Below the pieces are notes generated by a model, which was given only the letters and a program-made list of their open reading frames with translations, made no database searches and was not told the origin of the DNA. From Paracrocinitomix sp040880585 (GTDB lineage Bacteria; Bacteroidota; Bacteroidia; Flavobacteriales_D; Crocinitomicaceae), in assembly GCA_040880585.1 (NCBI GenBank), contig JBBDID010000061.1, forward strand, positions 1 through 64,000: 64,000 bases of DNA. Reading direction: 5' to 3'. How positions within the stretch are numbered: position 1 is the first letter of the stretch; each line of letters opens with the position of its first letter. A program made the position numbers and the translations under genes. This document shows, piece by piece, positions 62,082 to 64,000 of this stretch.

Positions 62082-64000
62082 CGAGGGCTATGCTGATTTT
62101 TGAGTAGGAAAGTTCCCCTTCCAATGCATCATGGATAGGTTTTAATTCATGTGTTTGACCAATTTTAGCGCGTACTTTTTTAACCTCTTGCAATTCATAT
62201 TCGCTGATAAAGCGAAACATATCTATTGGAGTTCCGTCTTCAAAAAGTTTGACCAAATGGTTGATAATAGTCGGTTCTTTCAATTTCCGTTTCTCTGCTA
62301 TTTTAGAAATATCCAAACCTGCTTGATAGAGTTGGTAAGTGGTTTCATAAGTGGATAGGTGAGAGGGACGTCCTTCTGTTAACACGATTTCAATGATGTC
62401 TTTTCCAAAGCGGTCAATCTTTACTTTACCAAAACCGGAGATTTCTTTCAGGTCTTTAGGGGAGGTAGGCAACGCTTTAGCGATTTCAATCAAGGAAGAA
62501 TCATGCAGGATGACATAAGCAGGAACATGATTCGCTTTTGCGATAGCTAATCGCCAGGATTTTAAGGCGGTTAAAAGTGTATCATTGGTGGTGCCCTCTA
62601 CACTTTTCTTTTTAGATTTTTTGAGTTTTTTATCTTGAAATTCAGTTAAATAAAAGGATTCCTGATTCGATAAGATAGCCTGCCCGATTTCAGTCACTTT
62701 TAATTTCATGTGGTCGTCATAGGCAATTTCAAATAATCCCTGATTGATCATTTGGTTGACATAATGTTGCCATTGCTTAAAACTATGATCAGCACCCGCT
62801 CCGTACGTTTTTATTTTATGCAGTGAGCGATCCATAATATCCATAGTTTTTGCACCACGCAGCACATTGATCAGTAGATTCATTCCCATTGATTCTTTAG
62901 ATCTCAGAGATGCAGACATAGCCTTTTGAGCCAGAACTTTACCATCAAAAAAAGCAGGAGGGCCCTGACAAACGTCACAATTACCGCAATCTTTTGTGAG
63001 GTGTTCACCGAAATAGGCGAGTAGTATTTTCCTTCTACAGGAGGTAGCTTCCGCATATTTCAACATGCGGTTGATCTTTTCATGGTAAACCTCTTTGTAC
63101 TCACTATCTTTTACAAAATCATTGAGCAAAACGACATCCCTGTAATTGTAATACAAAATGGTGTCACTAGCTATCCCATCCCGTCCCGCACGTCCAATTT
63201 CCTGATAATATCCCTCAATGTTTTTGGGAAGATTATTGTGAATGACCCACCGAATGTTAGATTTGTCAATCCCCATTCCAAAAGCTATAGTAGCACAAAT
63301 GACGTTAAATTGATCGTTGATGAATCCATCCTGAATGGCATCCCTATCTTCAGAAGACAATCCTGCATGATAATATCTGGAAGAAATGCCATTTGAATTG
63401 AGAAAATTAGACCAGCTTTCAGTTTCTTTTCTGCTTAAACAATAAATAATTCCGGCTTCATTCTCTCTGGAGCGAATAAAGTGGGTGATTTCTTTCTCCT
63501 TATCTTTTTTTGGCACTTGTGATCTGACAGACAGGGATAGGTTGGGGCGATCAAAAGAAGAAATGAAGGTGGACGGTTTTTGGAGGGATAATTTTTTTGT
63601 AATATCCAAACGGGTGATTTTATCTGCCGTAGCCGTAAAAGCCAGAAAAGGTACGTTGGGAAAATGTTCTCGCAATTGCCCGATTTGCTGATATTCAGGA
63701 CGAAAATCATGCCCCCACATAGAGACACAGTGAGCTTCATCTATTGCCACCATTGAAACCGGAACAGAACGGATCCAATCCATCCCTGCTACAAGCGTTT
63801 CAGGCGACATATACAGCAATTTCAGTTCATTTTTCAGTGCCTTAGCTCGAATTTCTTTTCTCGCAGCCTCATTCATTGAACTGTTATAAAAAGCCGTTTC
63901 TACACCATTTGCTTTTAAAGCGTCCACCTGGTCTTTCATTAAGGAGATTAATGGAGAGATCACCAATGTTGTATTGGGTTTTAGAATAGCAGGAATCTGA
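62059..64000 (-). CDS. recQ: ATP-dependent DNA helicase RecQ, cut by the right edge
   Basis: 3'-5' helicase for recombination and repair. The visible 646 codons begin within helicase motif Ia (frame runs to the window end as QIPAILKPNTTLVISPL). They include DEAH in AIDEAHCVSMWGHDFRPEY, SAT-like FTATADK, GRAGRDG (motif VI), a zinc-binding CRRKILL ... CGNCDVC cluster, an RQC winged helix, an HRDC domain (LLTALKSWRLAIAKANHVPAYVILHD) and a C-terminal helix-turn-helix block (GLDISKIAEKRKLKEPTIINHL). The Walker A motif and start lie beyond position 64000. Confidence 0.93.
   Translation of the reverse strand, partial: QIPAILKPNTTLVISPLISLMKDQVDALKANGVETAFYNSSMNEAARKEIRAKALKNELKLLYMSPETLVAGMDWIRSVPVSMVAIDEAHCVSMWGHDFRPEYQQIGQLREHFPNVPFLAFTATADKITRLDITKKLSLQKPSTFISSFDRPNLSLSVRSQVPKKDKEKEITHFIRSRENEAGIIYCLSRKETESWSNFLNSNGISSRYYHAGLSSEDRDAIQDGFINDQFNVICATIAFGMGIDKSNIRWVIHNNLPKNIEGYYQEIGRAGRDGIASDTILYYNYRDVVLLNDFVKDSEYKEVYHEKINRMLKYAEATSCRRKILLAYFGEHLTKDCGNCDVCQGPPAFFDGKVLAQKAMSASLRSKESMGMNLLINVLRGAKTMDIMDRSLHKIKTYGAGADHSFKQWQHYVNQMINQGLFEIAYDDHMKLKVTEIGQAILSNQESFYLTEFQDKKLKKSKKKSVEGTTNDTLLTALKSWRLAIAKANHVPAYVILHDSSLIEIAKALPTSPKDLKEISGFGKVKIDRFGKDIIEIVLTEGRPSHLSTYETTYQLYQAGLDISKIAEKRKLKEPTIINHLVKLFEDGTPIDMFRFISEYELQEVKKVRAKIGQTHELKPIHDALEGELSYSKISIALAILNRHF

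Overview
The window looks like a chromosome segment of a Bacteroidota bacterium, most likely a flavobacterium-type marine or aquatic member. This rests on A+T-rich DNA, Bacteroidota-type promoters (TTTG and TAnnTTTG boxes), a secreted protein with a type IX secretion C-terminal sorting domain, a GWxTD-domain protein, many SPII lipoproteins and typical Bacteroidota gene neighbourhoods. No rRNA, CRISPR array, complete insertion sequence or prophage was seen. Two tRNA genes (Ser-UGA and Pro-UGG) are present.

Layout: 0.1-5.5 kb holds an AsmA-like envelope protein, a cyclase-like/HD fusion and a lipoprotein. 5.5-13 kb holds housekeeping genes: a pseudouridine synthase with panB, a CoA-binding protein, a PLP decarboxylase, a sodium symporter and thioredoxin, plus a long leucine-rich-repeat protein. 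13-17.2 kb is a reverse-strand unit of a GWxTD protein and two glycosyltransferases, divergent from tRNA-Ser. 17.9-21.5 kb is a giant propeller/SpoIIE signalling protein. 21.6-31 kb carries pcm, a lamin-tail lipoprotein, a second LRR protein, a tricorn-like protease, a glycosyltransferase, ispE, accA, a 7-TM protein and a gamma-carbonic-anhydrase-like protein.

31-44.5 kb is mainly an envelope block: a type IX-secreted LVIVD protein, two lipoproteins (one of only 42 residues), a PqiA-like protein, an LptD-like protein, an amidase with a SPOR domain and a Mce/MlaD protein. The last runs into a tight operon with two heterodisulfide-reductase-like Fe-S proteins, a small HAD-like protein, a DUF6340-type lipoprotein and a nitronate-monooxygenase-family flavoprotein. 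44.5-49.5 kb has a very long TraB/GumN protein and a DEAD-box helicase.

49.5-54.8 kb is the most accessory-looking part: an AAA_14/DUF4143 ATPase with three 22-bp iterons upstream, a decayed YCF48-like fragment, an FdhF/YdeP-type molybdoenzyme, a 168-bp palindromic element and an orphan secreted protein. 54.8-58.6 kb holds a second propeller/SpoIIE protein with a duplicated cysteine-containing insert. The window ends with a glycosylasparaginase, AMP nucleosidase, a strikingly Cys/Lys-rich lipoprotein, an AI-2E-family permease and a RecQ helicase cut by the right edge.

Six starts were moved inside the longest open frame because the upstream GTG or TTG would lengthen a signal peptide or overlap a promoter. 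Product names come from motif recognition by eye; no database search was run.
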